Below the pieces are notes generated by a model that was not told the DNA's origin, ran no database searches, and was given only the letters and a program-made list of their open reading frames with translations. Below, one piece after another: positions 7,369 through 16,329 of a stretch of DNA of 64,000 bases; within the stretch, counting starts at the first letter, position 1, and each line of letters begins with the position of its first letter. Origin of the DNA: DATAGF01 sp963835685 (GTDB lineage: Bacteria; Actinomycetota; Thermoleophilia; Miltoncostaeales; Miltoncostaeaceae); contig CAWIGI010000009.1 in NCBI GenBank assembly GCA_963835685.1, forward strand, positions 62,001 to 126,000, given 5' to 3'. Made by a program: the position numbers and the translations under genes.

Positions 7369-9311
7369 CGACGCGCGCGCGCCCGCAGCGGCGCACCGGC
7401 CTCCGCGCCGGCCTCTCGACGGGGGGCTGGGCCCCGGCGCTGACGCCGAGCACCGCGATGCGCATCGCCATCCTGGGCGGGATCGTGCTTGCCCTGCTCG
7501 GGCTGCTGCTCATCCGCCTCTGGTTCCTCCAGGTGATCAGCGGCGAGCAGTACGCCGAGGCGGCCGAGGGCAACCGGCTGCGCACCGTCGTCACCGACGC
7601 CCCCCGCGGCAAGGTCCTCGACCGCAACGGCGAGCTCCTGGTGGGCAACCGCACCGGGACCGACCTGGTCGTCGACCCGCGCGAGCTCACCGGGACGCGG
7701 CGCGAGCAGGTGCTGAACCGGCTCGCGGCCAAGCTCGACGGGGTCACCGCGAGCGAGCTCATCGAGCGCGTCGAGGCGGGGGAGAGCCGTCCCTTCGAGT
7801 CCGTCGTGATCGCCCAGAACGTGCGCCCGGCGCTCTCCTACTACCTCGCCCAGCGCGAGCGCCAGTTCCCGGGGATCGGGCTGCGCGACAGCTACCTGCG
7901 GACGTACCCGCAGGACCGGCTGGCCGCGCACGTGCTCGGGGGCACGGGGAAGATCACCTCCGAGGAGATCGACGACTTCCGCAGCCGCGGGTACGAGGGC
8001 AACGAGACCGTCGGCAAGGGTGGGATCGAGCAGGAGTACGAGAGCTTCCTGCGCGGGACGCCGGGCAGCTACACGCGCGAGGTGGACGCCGTGGGCGAGC
8101 CCACCGGCCGCGAGGTCATCTCGTCGCGCGTCCCGCGGCCCGGCCGTGACGTCCAGCTCACGATCGACGCGCCCACCCAGGCTGCGCTCCAGGATGCGCT
8201 GGCCGAGCAGGTCTCCCTGAACGGCCTCTCCACCGGCGGGGCCGGCGTGGCCCTCGACCCCAACACGGGCGAGGTCCTGGCCATGGCCTCGTACCCGGAC
8301 TTCGATCCCTCGCTGTTCGTGAACGGCTCACAGAAGAGGATCGAGGCCGTCATCGCGGACCCGGACAAGGTGCTCCTCAACCGGGCGATCGGCGGCAACT
8401 ACCCGGCCGGGTCGACGTTCAAGGCCATCAGCGCCGCCGCGGGCCTCGAGGGCGGCTTCATCTCGGCGGGGGAGGAGGTCGAGTCGCCGTCGGAGATCGA
8501 GCTGTACAAGACGGTCTTCCAGAACTTCAGGGGGCGGTCCCACGGCTACGTGGACCTGCCGACGGCCCTGGAGGTCTCGAGCGACACCTACTTCTACCAG
8601 CTGGGCGACGAGTTCTACCGGGCCCAGGAGTCGCCGCTGCAGGAGGAGGCGCGCAGGTTCGGGCTCGGCGAGCGGACCGGCCTCGACCTGCCCGGCGAGG
8701 TCAACGGCCTGATCCCGGACCCGGCCTGGAAGCGGCAGAACTTCGCCGGCGCGCCGTTCACCGACCTCGATCGCAGCTGGAAGCCCGGCGACACGATCAA
8801 CCTGTCGGTCGGGCAGGGCTACCTGAACGTGACGCCGCTCCAGATGGCGCTCGCCTACAGCGCGGTCGCCAACGGCGGAACGGTCTACACCCCGAGTGTG
8901 GGCCGGCGGGTGCTGGACCCCAACGGGCGCCAGCTCCAGGAGCTCTCGTCGGGCAAGCCGACCGGCACGATCGACGTCAGCCCCGACAACCTCGCCTCGA
9001 TCCGCGAGGGGCTCTACCGGGCGGCCAACGGGCCCGGCGGGACGTCAACCTCCGTCTTCGGCCTCCTCCCGGCCGACCGCAAGGTGGCGGGCAAGACCGG
9101 CACCGCCGAGCAGGTGGTGGGCAAGGAGGACCACTCCTGGTTCGTCGGCTACGCGCCCTACGACGACCCGAAGATCGTCGTCGCCGTCGTCATCGAGGCC
9201 GCCGGGACCGGGTCGAGCGCCGCCGCGCCCACCGTCTGCCGGACGATCGCGGCCTACTCGGAGACGTCGTTCGACCCCGCCCTCTGCGGCGAGGACGCTG
9301 AGGCCAACTAG
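7365..9311 (+). CDS. mrdA: Penicillin-binding protein 2 (elongasome transpeptidase)
   Basis: A 648-residue class B PBP, the D,D-transpeptidase that crosslinks peptidoglycan during lateral growth. One membrane anchor (about 33-55, ILGGIVLALLGLLLI) precedes the dimerisation domain and the transpeptidase domain. All three active-site motifs are present: STFK at 350-353 (nucleophile S350), SSD at 405-407 in the SxN position, and KTG at 577-579. The GTG start at 7365 overlaps the inferred mreD stop. It pairs with the SEDS polymerase RodA encoded next, separated by an unusual 158-nt gap that holds a dispersed repeat. Confidence 0.95.
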   Translation: MTTRARPQRRTGLRAGLSTGGWAPALTPSTAMRIAILGGIVLALLGLLLIRLWFLQVISGEQYAEAAEGNRLRTVVTDAPRGKVLDRNGELLVGNRTGTDLVVDPRELTGTRREQVLNRLAAKLDGVTASELIERVEAGESRPFESVVIAQNVRPALSYYLAQRERQFPGIGLRDSYLRTYPQDRLAAHVLGGTGKITSEEIDDFRSRGYEGNETVGKGGIEQEYESFLRGTPGSYTREVDAVGEPTGREVISSRVPRPGRDVQLTIDAPTQAALQDALAEQVSLNGLSTGGAGVALDPNTGEVLAMASYPDFDPSLFVNGSQKRIEAVIADPDKVLLNRAIGGNYPAGSTFKAISAAAGLEGGFISAGEEVESPSEIELYKTVFQNFRGRSHGYVDLPTALEVSSDTYFYQLGDEFYRAQESPLQEEARRFGLGERTGLDLPGEVNGLIPDPAWKRQNFAGAPFTDLDRSWKPGDTINLSVGQGYLNVTPLQMALAYSAVANGGTVYTPSVGRRVLDPNGRQLQELSSGKPTGTIDVSPDNLASIREGLYRAANGPGGTSTSVFGLLPADRKVAGKTGTAEQVVGKEDHSWFVGYAPYDDPKIVVAVVIEAAGTGSSAAAPTVCRTIAAYSETSFDPALCGEDAEAN

Positions 9312-9337
9312 GTGGCCCCCGCCGCAGGCTCGCAGGT

Positions 9338-9444
9338 ATTTCCCGGCTGCATCGCGGCGCGATGCGGCGTCCTCGGATCGGCCGAAGTTCTCCACTATCG
9401 GCCTCACCTGCGTCCTTGCCTCGCTTGCGATTCGCTCGGGAAAT
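9338..9444 (-). repeat. Dispersed structured intergenic element, copy A
   Basis: This 107-nt element fills most of the gap between mrdA and rodA. Read on the minus strand it shares, in order, GGACGCAG, GAGGCCGATAG, CGGCCGA, CGAGGACGC, GCCGCGATG and CAGC with copy B at 47015-47124. Its ends are complementary (ATTTCCCG at 9338-9345, CGGGAAAT at 9437-9444), and an internal 7-bp hairpin GCATCGC/GCGATGC lies at 9349-9365. Copy B has a different but also complementary outer stem. No protein reads through it convincingly. It could be a small RNA, a REP-like element or a processing signal. Confidence 0.6.
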
Positions 9445-9469
9445 CCATTGCGATCCCACGGCGAGGCCA

Positions 9470-10643
9470 CTGACCACCATCGCCCCTCCCCGCGGCGCCC
9501 GCTCGGGCCTCGGCGACCGCGTCCGCGGAGCGGTCCTCGGCCTCGACTGGGTGCTGCTCCTGGCCGTCGCAGCGATCACCGGCTTCAGCCTGTTCGTCAT
9601 CGGGCGGTCAACCGAGGGCGACGTGGCCGGCGATCCGCGCTTCTACCTCGACCGCCAGATCCTCTTCGTCGCGCTCGGGGCCGTCGCGCTGGCGGTGGCG
9701 ATGCGGGTGAACCTCGACCACGTCTCGCGCTGGGCGTGGGCGCTCTGGTTCGGGCTGCTCGTGGCGCTGGCGATCGTCTTCGCTGCCGGCGAGGCCACGC
9801 GCGGCTCCAACCGCTGGATCGACATCGGCCCCTTCAGCCTCCAGCCCTCGGAGTTCGGCAAGGTCGTGCTGATGGTGGTGCTCGCGGGGATCGCCCTGCA
9901 GCGCATCGACAGCGTGGGCACCGTGCGCTTCACCCTCCTCCTGACGGGGGTCGCGGCGCTGCCGGCGGCGGTCGTGTTCCTCCAGCCGGACCTGGGGACC
10001 TCCCTGGTCTACGCCGTCGTGGTCGCGGCGATCCTGTTCCTGGTGGGCGTTCCCTGGACCCATTTCGCCGTCTTCGGGACGGCGCTCGCGGTGCTGCTCC
10101 TGAGCGTCCTGTGGCTGCTGCCCGCGACCGGGCTCAAGGTGCTCGAGGACTACCAGGTCGAGCGCCTCACGGCGTTCGTCGGAGCCGAGCGGGACACCAG
10201 CGACGCCGGCTACCAGCTCGACCAGAGCAAGACGGCGATCGGCTCGGGGGGCACGCTCGGCAAGGGCCCCGACGGGGCGACGCAGGCGAACAACGACTTC
10301 CTCCCCGAGCACCACACCGACTTCATCTTCGCGGTGACCTCGGAGATGTTCGGGTTCGCGGGCGGGGGCCTGCTGATCCTGCTCTACGGGCTCATACTCT
10401 GGAGGGGGCTGCGCACCATGGCGCGCGCCTCGAGCCAGGTCGAACATGCTCGTGGCGGGCGCGATCGTGGCCATGCTCGGGTTCCAGGTCTTCGTTAACA
10501 TCGGCATGACCGTGGGCATCATGCCGATCACCGGCATCCCGCTGCCGCTGATGAGCTACGGCGGGAGCCAGACCATCACAACCCTCATCGCCGTCGGCCT
10601 CCTCTTGGGGATCCACCGCCGCCGCTCTCCCATTCCCGGCTAG
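9470..10643 (+). CDS. rodA: SEDS peptidoglycan polymerase RodA (frameshifted)
   Basis: A multi-pass membrane glycosyltransferase that polymerises lipid II with PBP2. Helices and SEDS motifs are clear: GSNRWIDIGPFSLQPSEFGK (about residues 110-130), VFLQPDLGTSLVY, and after the slip VFVNIGMTVGIMPITGIPLP and LMSYGGSQ. The frame breaks at 10439-10445, where GTCGAAC reads in frame if one A is removed (GTC GAC ATG). The downstream part then ends at TAG 10641-10643. Homology suggests the start near CTG 9470; an ATG at 9362 is in frame but lies inside the repeat element. Total length about 391 codons is typical for RodA. Confidence 0.85.
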
Positions 10644-11529
10644 TTGGGCGTCATCAGCCTCCTGGCCACGGGCCTGAGGGCCGTGAAGCCCGGCGCGGAC
10701 GCCGTGCGCATCGCCGCGGCGCAATACGAGGAGGGCGGGCACATCGCGATCCTCCCGGGCGAGCCGGCCGCCACGCGCCCGCCTGCGCGAGCTGCTCGGC
10801 GCGCCGTCGGCGGCCCCGGACGAGGACGCGCTCGTCATCCTCCCGGTCACGGCCGGGGTCGACCTGTCGGCCGGCATCGCGGCGCTCGACCGCGCCCGGC
10901 GCCGCCACGCCGCGGCCGCGCTGGCCGTCGTGATCGGCAGCCCCGAGGAGCGCGCCGAGCTGGAGCGCCGCCTGCTCGAGGGTCACCGCCTCGAGCCGTC
11001 GAACCTCATCCACGTCGCCTCGCTCGAGGGACCGGACGCCGAGAAGGTCGTCGAGCGGATGCTCGACATGCTGGGCGACCAGGCGGTCGCCGCCGGGCGC
11101 CGGAACCCGGGCCTTCGGCCGGCGGTCGGCAGGCGCATCGTGAGGAACGCGGCCCTCCGGGCCGGCGCCATCGGGGCGGTCCCCCTCGCGGGGGCCGACA
11201 TGGGGGTGCTCGCCCTGCTGCAGGTCAAGATGGTCTCCCAGCTGGCGGCCCTCCACGACCGGCCCTTCGGTGCGCAGCGGGCCCTGGAGGCGGTCTCGAT
11301 CGTCGCGGCGGGGTTCGGCCTGCGCGCCATCGGGCGCAGCGCCGTCGGCCTGGTGCCCGGGGCCGGGTGGGCCATTCAGGGCGGCCTCTCCTACGCCGCC
11401 ACCCGGGCGCTCGGCGAGGCCGCGCTCGCGCGGCTGGCGGCGGGTCACGAGCTCGTCGAGGGCCCGCTGATCGACGCGGTGAAGCCGAAGCTCGAGGGCC
11501 TGCTCAGCAAGCTGCCGGGCCGATCGTGA
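10644..11529 (+). CDS. DUF697 (YcjF-like) membrane protein, frameshifted
   Basis: Two frames joined by one slip near 10760-10785 give a protein of about 294 residues. The first part begins at TTG 10644, directly after the rodA stop (LLATGLRAVKPGADAVRIAA). The second contains RLRELLGAPSAAPDEDALV and a DUF697-type C-terminal domain with two hydrophobic, glycine-rich helices (AGAIGAVPLAGADMGVLALL and AIGRSAVGLVPGAGWAIQGG). DUF697 proteins are inner-membrane-associated, often next to GTPases; their role is unknown. It is co-directional with rodA and rng. Confidence 0.65.
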
Positions 11530-11554
11530 CGCGCCGGAGGAACGGGAGACGCCC

Positions 11555-13081
11555 CTGAGCAAGCAGATCCTGGTGTCGGTCAACCGCGCCGAGACCCGCG
11601 TCGCGATCATGGAGGACGGGCGCGCGGCCGAGGTCTACATCGAGCGCCGCGGCCAGCGGTCCGTGGTCGGCCACGTCTGGAAGGGGCGGGTGGAGAACGT
11701 CCTCGCCGGGATGGAGGCGGCCTTCATCGAGGTCGGGCTGGAGAAGAACGGGTTCCTGCACGTCGACGAGGTGGTCGCGCTCGGGGTGCCGAAGCGCAAG
11801 CGCCAGATCGCCGACCTCCTCAAGCGCGGCGACGAGGTGCTGGTTCAGGCGACCAAGGATCCGATGGGCTCCAAGGGCGCCCGCCTGACGATGCAGCTCT
11901 CGCTGGCGGGCCGCTTCGTCGTCTACGTGCCGTACGGCGACGGCGTCGGGGTCAGCAAGCGCCTGGCCGACGACGAGCGCACCCGGCTGCGCTCGATCTG
12001 CGGCGCCCTGCCGCTCGAGACGGGCGGCCTGATCGTCCGCACGGCGGCGGCGGGCGCGTCGGCGGCCGAGATCGCGCGCGACCTCGCGTACCTCAAGCGC
12101 CTCTGGGCGACCCTGCAGGAGCGCGGGGAGGCGGCGACCGCCCCCAGGCTCCTCTACTCGGAGGCCGACGTCTCGTTGCGGGTCATGCGCGACCTGCTGA
12201 ACGCCGACGTCAACGAGGTCCTCGTGGACGACGAGGAGCAACATGCACGGATCGTCGGCTTCCTGCGCCGCACCTCGCCGGCGATGGCCGATCGCGTGCG
12301 CCACTACTCCGGGGAGCAGACGCTGTTCGCGGCCCACGGGGTGGAGGCGACGATCCGCTCGACCATGGACCGCCGCGTCCCGCTGCACTCCGGCGGCTAC
12401 CTGGTGATCGACGACACCGAGGCCATGACGGTGATCGACGTCAACAGCGGCCGCAACGTCGGCAAGGGCGGCACCCGCCTCGAGGACACGATCACGAAGA
12501 CCAACCTCGAGGCCGCCACCGAGGTCGTCCGCCAGCTGCGGCTGCGCGACATCGGCGGCATCGTGATCATCGACTTCATCGACATGGACGACGAGACCAA
12601 CCGGCGCGCGGTCAAGGCCGCGCTCGACGAGGCCCTCGCGCGCGACCGCACCCGCACCTACGTCGTCAACATCTCGCCGCTCGGGCTGGTGGAGATGACG
12701 CGCCAGAACATCTCCGACGGACCGCGCGAGATCATGACCGAGGTCTGCCCCACGTGCGCCGGCGTCGGGGTCATCGCCAGCGACGACACGTTGGCCATCG
12801 TCGTGGAGCGCGAGCTGCGCGAGTCGCTGTCCCGGCGACCGGGCGGCGGCGCGGTGGCAGTGACGGTCCACCCGCGCGTGGCGGACGTGCTGAACGGCGA
12901 GGACGGGGCGCGGCTCGCCGACCTCCAGGCCGAGGTCGGGGCGGAGATCCGGCTGGAGCGGGACGCCGGCCTCGGCCCCGACGCCGTGCGCGTGCGCTCG
13001 CTCGACGACCCGGTCGCGGCGGCCCCGGTCGCGCCGGCCCGCACCGGGGCGCGGCGGAGGGCCTCCTCGCGCTCGGGCTGA
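11555..13081 (+). CDS. rng: Ribonuclease G/E
   Basis: An endoribonuclease of the RNase E/G family for rRNA, tRNA and mRNA processing. Seen: the S1 domain (GHVWKGRVENVLAGMEAAFI, about 34-53), catalytic aspartates in VIDVNSGRN and GGIVIIDFIDMDD, and the zinc-link CPTC in TEVCPTCAGVG. Length is 508 residues, with no long Glu/Arg C-terminal scaffold, so closer to RNase G. Homology puts the N-terminus at SKQILVSVNRAETRVAIME; the codon there is CTG (11555-11557) with GGGAG 6 nt upstream. The first standard start, GTG 11573, would cut into the conserved N-terminal strand. Confidence 0.93.
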   Translation: MSKQILVSVNRAETRVAIMEDGRAAEVYIERRGQRSVVGHVWKGRVENVLAGMEAAFIEVGLEKNGFLHVDEVVALGVPKRKRQIADLLKRGDEVLVQATKDPMGSKGARLTMQLSLAGRFVVYVPYGDGVGVSKRLADDERTRLRSICGALPLETGGLIVRTAAAGASAAEIARDLAYLKRLWATLQERGEAATAPRLLYSEADVSLRVMRDLLNADVNEVLVDDEEQHARIVGFLRRTSPAMADRVRHYSGEQTLFAAHGVEATIRSTMDRRVPLHSGGYLVIDDTEAMTVIDVNSGRNVGKGGTRLEDTITKTNLEAATEVVRQLRLRDIGGIVIIDFIDMDDETNRRAVKAALDEALARDRTRTYVVNISPLGLVEMTRQNISDGPREIMTEVCPTCAGVGVIASDDTLAIVVERELRESLSRRPGGGAVAVTVHPRVADVLNGEDGARLADLQAEVGAEIRLERDAGLGPDAVRVRSLDDPVAAAPVAPARTGARRRASSRSG

Positions 13082-13096
13082 GCGGCCCGGACCGCC

Positions 13097-14677
13097 TCAG
13101 CCGACGCGCGCCCTCATCCAGAGGAAGCCGTAGAGCGGGTGGGCCACGTAGCCGCGGACCCGGGTCGAGAGCACGTCGGTCCGGATCCCGTTGGCGAACG
13201 GGGCCCAGGGCGCGAGCGCCTGGACCGCCCGCTCGACGGCCCACCAGCGCCGCTCGCGCAGCTCGCGGTCCCAGGTCGCCTGCGCCCGCGCGATCAGGCG
13301 GTCAACGCGGTCGTCGTCCAGCAGGGCGTAGTTGAGGTTGGCGCCCGGCCGGATCGCCGTCCCGGACAGCAGCAGCGGGAACCAGTCGGCGGCGTCCGGG
13401 AAGTCGTTGCGCCAGCGCGCGTAGCCGATCTGCGACGGCGCGCCGGGGTCGGCCAGCGCCGCCAGCAGCGCCGGCCGGTCCCAGAGGCGCACCCGGGGGC
13501 GCAGCCCGATGGCCGAGAGCGCCCGGGCGAGCCGGGCGGTGACGGTGGGCGAGGGCTCGCGGGTGATCCCCCACACGCTCACGGCGGCGCCCTCGGCGCC
13601 CGCCTGGCGCACGAGCCGCCGCGCGGCCGGGAGATCGACCTCCGGCAGCGCCCCGGGGTCCCGGTAGCCGGGCACCCAGGGCGGGAGCACCCGCGCCGTC
13701 GGCGCCGCCTGGCCGTCGAACGCGGACGCCAGCGCCCGCCGGTCGATGGCGAGGTTCACGGCCCGGCGCACCCGGACGTCGTCGAACGGCTCGCGGCGGG
13801 TGTTCATGAAGAAGTAGTAGGTCGCGCACTCGAGGTGGCGCTGGACGCGGGCCGAGGCCCGGGTCGCGTCGGCGACCTGGTCCGGGGTCGGCCGCGCCAG
13901 GACGTAGTCCACGTCCCCGGCGCCGGCGCGGCGCACCGCCTCGTCCGGGGACACGCCCAGCTCGACGCCGATGCGGTCGGGCCCCTCCGCGAGGCCGGCG
14001 GCTCCCGCGACGTAGCCGAGGTTGCGCTGGAGGTCGATCCGCGCGCCGCGCTCGTACGCGGCGACGCGATAGGGACCCGCCGAGGCGACGCCGCCGGCGC
14101 TCTGGTCGGTCGCCGGCGTGCCGCGCGGCAGGACGAAGGCGAACGGCAGCGCCAGCACCCGCACGAACGCCGGGTCGGATCGCGTGAGGCGGAACTCGAC
14201 CTCGCCGGACCCGTCGCGTGCCACGATGCCCGCGATGCCCCCCTCGCCCGCGCTCTCGAAGGCGCGGGCGCCGCGGATGCGCCGGTACAGCGCGCGGCCG
14301 GGCGAGCGGATGAGGAAGAGCCGCTCGATGCTCGCCTTGACGTCGCTGGGCTGCACGGGGCGGCTCGCGGGCGGCCCGAAGCGGGCCTCGTCGCGCAGGC
14401 GGAAGATCAGGCGCCGGCCCCCGGCGGAGACGCTCGGCGGCCCGGCGGCGAGCGCCGGCACGACCTCCGCGCCCGCGGCGCCCGGCTCGCGCCGGTACGC
14501 CACCAGCCCCTCTCCCGCGTTCGCCAGGATCTGCCACGACTCGGGCGCGTACGCCAGCGCAGGGTCGAGCGACTCGGGATCGTCCTCGGCGGCAACGGTC
14601 ATCGTCGCCGCGGCCGCGGGGACCACGGCGGCGAGGGTCAGGGCGACGACCAGCGCCGCGCGCAGCAGGAGCCTCAC
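13097..14677 (-). CDS. Extracellular solute-binding protein, family 5 (peptide ABC type)
   Basis: A 526-residue secreted binding protein of the DppA/OppA family. The N-terminus is a signal peptide (LLLRAALVVALTLAAVVPAAAA) without a lipobox cysteine, followed by the family strand ESLDPALAYAPESWQILANAGEGL. The domain motif VRRAVNLAIDRRALA (about residues 302-316) is typical. It captures oligopeptides or similar ligands outside the cell for an ABC importer; no permease or ATPase genes adjoin it, so it is an orphan here. It converges with rng and its start faces away from rplU. Confidence 0.9.
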   Translation of the reverse strand: MRLLLRAALVVALTLAAVVPAAAATMTVAAEDDPESLDPALAYAPESWQILANAGEGLVAYRREPGAAGAEVVPALAAGPPSVSAGGRRLIFRLRDEARFGPPASRPVQPSDVKASIERLFLIRSPGRALYRRIRGARAFESAGEGGIAGIVARDGSGEVEFRLTRSDPAFVRVLALPFAFVLPRGTPATDQSAGGVASAGPYRVAAYERGARIDLQRNLGYVAGAAGLAEGPDRIGVELGVSPDEAVRRAGAGDVDYVLARPTPDQVADATRASARVQRHLECATYYFFMNTRREPFDDVRVRRAVNLAIDRRALASAFDGQAAPTARVLPPWVPGYRDPGALPEVDLPAARRLVRQAGAEGAAVSVWGITREPSPTVTARLARALSAIGLRPRVRLWDRPALLAALADPGAPSQIGYARWRNDFPDAADWFPLLLSGTAIRPGANLNYALLDDDRVDRLIARAQATWDRELRERRWWAVERAVQALAPWAPFANGIRTDVLSTRVRGYVAHPLYGFLWMRARVG

Positions 14678-14750
14678 AGGTGAGCCGTTCTACACGGCGC
14701 GCCCCCGGCGTCAAGCCGCCCCGGTCGTGGCGACCCGGCGCCGCTCACGC

Positions 14751-14756
14751 TAACAT
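14751..14756 (+). promoter_or_regulatory. Candidate -10 element for rplU
   Basis: TAACAT stands 35 nt before the rplU GTG in the divergent gap with the solute-binding protein gene. The same hexamer occurs before ftsH. The -35 region is weak (GTGGCG). Confidence 0.4.
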
Positions 14757-14791
14757 CCGCCGTCGCTCGTCCATCGGCCGGGAAAGGGGCC

Positions 14792-15091
14792 GTGCCCGAC
14801 TACGCAGTCATCGCCCTCGGGGGCAAGCAGTACCGCGTCCGCGAAGGCGAGCGCCTCGTCGTCGACCGGCTGCCCCAGGACGAGGGCGCGTCCTTCGAGC
14901 CGCGGGTGCTGGCCACCGGCGACGGTGACGGGATCGCCGACGGCGGCGCCGTCACCGCGACGGTGGAGGAGCACCTGCTCGGCAAGAAGGTCCTGGTCTT
15001 CACCTACAAGCCGAAGCGCAACTCGCGCCGGCGCCGCGGGCACCGCTCGCGCCTGTCGCGGGTGCGCATCGACTCCATCGCGGCGGCCTGA
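14792..15091 (+). CDS. rplU: 50S ribosomal protein L21
   Basis: A 99-residue protein with the L21 fold and family sequences YAVIALGGKQYRVREGE at the N-terminus and KVLVFTYKPKRNSRRRRGHR near the end. It is a structural protein of the large subunit. The GTG start at 14792 has GGAAAGG upstream. It leads the conserved rplU-rpmA-obgE set. Confidence 0.97.
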   Translation: MPDYAVIALGGKQYRVREGERLVVDRLPQDEGASFEPRVLATGDGDGIADGGAVTATVEEHLLGKKVLVFTYKPKRNSRRRRGHRSRLSRVRIDSIAAA

Positions 15092-15106
15092 GGCAGGGGG
15101 CGGGAG

Positions 15107-15379
15107 ATGGCTCACAAGAAGGGTGGCGGCTCCAGCCGAAACGGCCGGGACTCGAAGCCGAAGTTCCTCGGGGTGAAGGTGTTCGCGGGGCAGGTCGTCC
15201 CGGCCGGGTCGATCATCGTGCGCCAGCGCGGGACGCGCTTCCACCCGGGCGACGGGGCCGGGATCGGCCGCGACCACACGATCTTCGCCACCGTCACCGG
15301 GCGCGTCGAGTTCACGGACGGCCGCAAGGGTCGGCGGGTCTTCGTGCACCCCGAGGAGCCGGCGGCCGTCTCGTCGTAG
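15107..15379 (+). CDS. rpmA: 50S ribosomal protein L27
   Basis: A 90-residue protein beginning MAHKKGGGSSRNGRDS, the unprocessed L27 N-terminus that reaches the peptidyl-transferase centre; GSIIVRQRGTRFHPG and GRDHTIFATVTGRVEF complete the fold. The ATG follows a GGGGGCGGGAG purine stretch. It sits 15 nt after rplU and 14 nt before obgE. Confidence 0.98.
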   Translation: MAHKKGGGSSRNGRDSKPKFLGVKVFAGQVVPAGSIIVRQRGTRFHPGDGAGIGRDHTIFATVTGRVEFTDGRKGRRVFVHPEEPAAVSS

Positions 15380-15393
15380 GGGCCCGCGCGGCG

Positions 15394-16329
15394 GTGCCCT
15401 TCACCGATCGGGCGCAGATCCACGTGGAGGGCGGCCACGGCGGCAACGGATGCCTGTCGTTCCGGCGCGAGCCGAAGACCCCGCGCGGTGGCCCCGACGG
15501 GGGCAACGGCGGGCGCGGCGGCAGCGTCGTGCTGGTGGCCGACCCGCAGGTGACCGACCTGTCGCGGTTCCGCCACGCGGTGCACCACAAGGCCCAGGCC
15601 GGCGGCCACGGCGAGGGCAAGGCGCGCCACGGGCGCGCCGGCGGCGACCTGCTGGTGGCCGTGCCGCCCGGGACGAGGGTGGTACGCGACGGCCACCGCA
15701 TCGCCGAGCTCGCGGCGCCCGGCGAGCGGGTGCCCGTCGCGCGCGGGGGCGACGGCGGCGTCGGCAACCGCGCCTTCCGCTCCTCGACCCACCGGGCCCC
15801 CCGTACGACGGTGCCGGGCGGGGCGGGGAGGAGGCCTGGCTCACCCTCGAGCTGCGCCTGCCGGTCGACGTCGCCATCGTCGGCCTGCCCAACGCCGGCA
15901 AGAGCGCGCTGCTCGCCGCCTTGACCGGCGCCTCGGCCGTCGTGGCCGCCTACCCGCAGTCCACTCGGGAGCCGGCCTTCGGCCCCCTGGAGGACGCCGA
16001 CGGCAACCTCTACCTGGTCGCCGACCTCCCCGGCCTGGCGGCCGACGGGTCGCCCCGGGCCGACGCCCACCTGGAGCAGCTCGAGCGCGCGCGGGCTCGT
16101 CCTGCACGCGGTCGACGCCTCCGATCCGGAGCCGCCGGACGAGCGGCTCGCCCGGGCGAGGGCGGGCCTCGAGGGCCGGCTGCCGGCGGGGTCGCGGGAG
16201 CTCGTGGTCGCCACCGCCGCCGACCCGGCCGATCCGCCGGCGTGGGCGGACGCGGCCGTGGAGGCGGACGACGGCGCCGGCATCGAGGCGCTGCGCGAGC
16301 GGGTGCTGGCCGAGCTGGGGCGCGGCTGA
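15394..16329 (+). CDS. obgE: Obg GTPase (two compensating frameshifts)
   Basis: Obg binds the 50S subunit and couples GTP level to ribosome maturation. The glycine-rich Obg domain is intact (GGHGGNGCLSFRREPKTPRG, about 12-31; GGHGEGKARHGRAGGD). The frame then slips in the G-rich run near 15817-15830 and continues with GEEAWLTLELRLP and the G1 motif GLPNAGKSALL, then DLPGLA (G3). A second slip near 16086-16093 in an alternating GC run restores the first frame (LVLHAVDASDPEPP) to TGA 16327-16329. Net length stays divisible by three (311 residues), so the two slips compensate. No OCT domain follows; the stop overlaps the proB ATG by one base. Confidence 0.85.

Noticed and set aside
9338..9470. 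rodA riboswitch or leader
   Set aside because: The conserved strand of the element is antisense to rodA and the second copy lies downstream of two genes, so a 5' regulatory RNA for rodA is unlikely.
15394..16329. Programmed ribosomal frameshifting in obgE
   Set aside because: Slips are at plain G-rich and alternating GC runs without slippery heptamer, stop codon or pseudoknot, and similar slips occur in many unrelated genes; sequence error is simpler.
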